64,000 bases of DNA, from NCBI GenBank assembly GCA_002448235.1, contig DIXF01000001.1:248001-312000 (forward strand), written 5' to 3'. Positions 63,646 through 64,000 of this stretch are shown here, one piece after another. This DNA is from Syntrophaceae bacterium UBA6087. GTDB taxonomy: Bacteria > Desulfobacterota > Desulfomonilia > UBA1062. The stretch's first letter is position 1; every line of letters starts with the position of its first letter. A program made the position numbers and the translations under genes. The notes beneath the pieces are model-generated. The model was not told the origin of the DNA. It ran no database searches and was given only the letters and a program-made list of their open reading frames with translations.

Positions 63646-64000
63646 TCAGCCTCTTTTGCCGCCGCGACGCGGGAGTTGCGGCATGAAGGGATTGGTCGAG
63701 TCTTTCTGCTTTTCCTGGCCGCTGCCGGAGGATATGCCGACTACCACTGCCATGCCTGCCTTGATGTCCGGTCCGCTGACTTGAGTTTCTGAGCTGTTTC
63801 TTGTCCCGATGTCCACCCGGACAGGTCGTACTTTCTTGCCATCCGGAATCCAGACGGTTCCCTTTCCTGTAGCCTGAGGGGGAGATCCTTTGGCGGACGA
63901 AGCGACAGCAGGGAGGTTGGCCCCAGCATTTCCTTTCTCCAGCCGGGAATCATTCGCCTTCGGAGCCGCATCAGCTGGGGGAGACCATCTCAGCGCCTGG
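63646..64000 (-). CDS. MacA-like periplasmic adaptor, C-terminal part (runs off the right edge)
   Basis: The minus-strand frame is open from the edge to a stop at 63646. The visible ~117 residues contain GTVWIPDGKKVRPVRVDIG, which is typical of the C-terminal beta domain of MacA-type membrane fusion proteins, then a DIKAGMAVVVG segment and a Gly/Arg-rich tail. The signal peptide and the helical hairpin lie outside the window. It completes the adaptor-ATPase-permease-channel set. Confidence 0.85.
   Translation of the reverse strand, partial: QALRWSPPADAAPKANDSRLEKGNAGANLPAVASSAKGSPPQATGKGTVWIPDGKKVRPVRVDIGTRNSSETQVSGPDIKAGMAVVVGISSGSGQEKQKDSTNPFMPQLPRRGGKRG

Overview
The window looks like a chromosomal segment of an anaerobic, Gram-negative, fairly GC-rich bacterium, most likely a deltaproteobacterium in the broad sense (Desulfobacterota, syntroph or sulfate-reducer type). 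Kdo synthesis and transfer genes (kdsB, waaA) and an outer-membrane efflux channel imply a lipopolysaccharide outer membrane. A HesB-like selenoprotein, a ferredoxin, an FNR-type regulator with a consensus FNR box, and a fatty-acid oxidation cluster whose electrons leave through EtfBA and a membrane Fe-S oxidoreductase are typical of that group. The genus assignment is inference only.

Layout. 1-10045: a PAS sensor (cut by the left edge), a GH13 glycosidase, a YbaK deacylase, a MASE3 sensor, a selenoprotein of the HesB/IscA fold read through an in-frame UGA, divergent from an FNR-type regulator with a perfect FNR box between them, GTP-dependent PEP carboxykinase, a DJ-1 family protein and a PabB-PabC fusion. 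10046-21195: an 11.1-kb integrative element inserted in tRNA-Leu(UAA), bounded by 56-bp direct repeats. It carries a tyrosine integrase, a small DNA-binding protein, primase, RepA-like ATPase, an iteron-like repeat cluster, an SF2 helicase and a phage small-terminase-like gene. A convergent cargo block encodes an EcoRI-type adenine methyltransferase, a DUF262-HNH protein and a predicted PD-(D/E)XK-like protein. No capsid, portal or intact large terminase is present, so it resembles a phage satellite carrying a defence cargo.

21425-43680 is core genome: a beta-CASP metallohydrolase, a PilZ protein, a lipoprotein, an RtcB-archease RNA repair operon flanked by two phosphoribosyltransferase paralogues, a multi-PAS hybrid histidine kinase, ferredoxin, an ABC-F ATPase, HtpX, a RadC-family protein, tRNA-Ala(GGC), a MoaE-like protein, a macrodomain protein, and kdsB-waaA. 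43866-52602 is an acyl-CoA/acetate module: acetyl-CoA synthetase, a FadR-like TetR regulator, a bifunctional hydroxyacyl-CoA dehydrogenase/enoyl-CoA hydratase, etfBA and an Etf:quinone oxidoreductase-like Fe-S protein. 52845-64000 holds a phosphomannose-isomerase-type cupin, a PATAN/J-like/TPR protein, a P-type cation ATPase, a lipoprotein, and a MacA-ATPase-MacB-outer-membrane-channel efflux operon cut by the right edge.

The points most worth following are the UGA-containing HesB-like gene with its stem-loop, the small-terminase satellite-like element with its methyltransferase/DUF262-HNH module, and the phosphoribosyltransferase-RtcB-archease operon.
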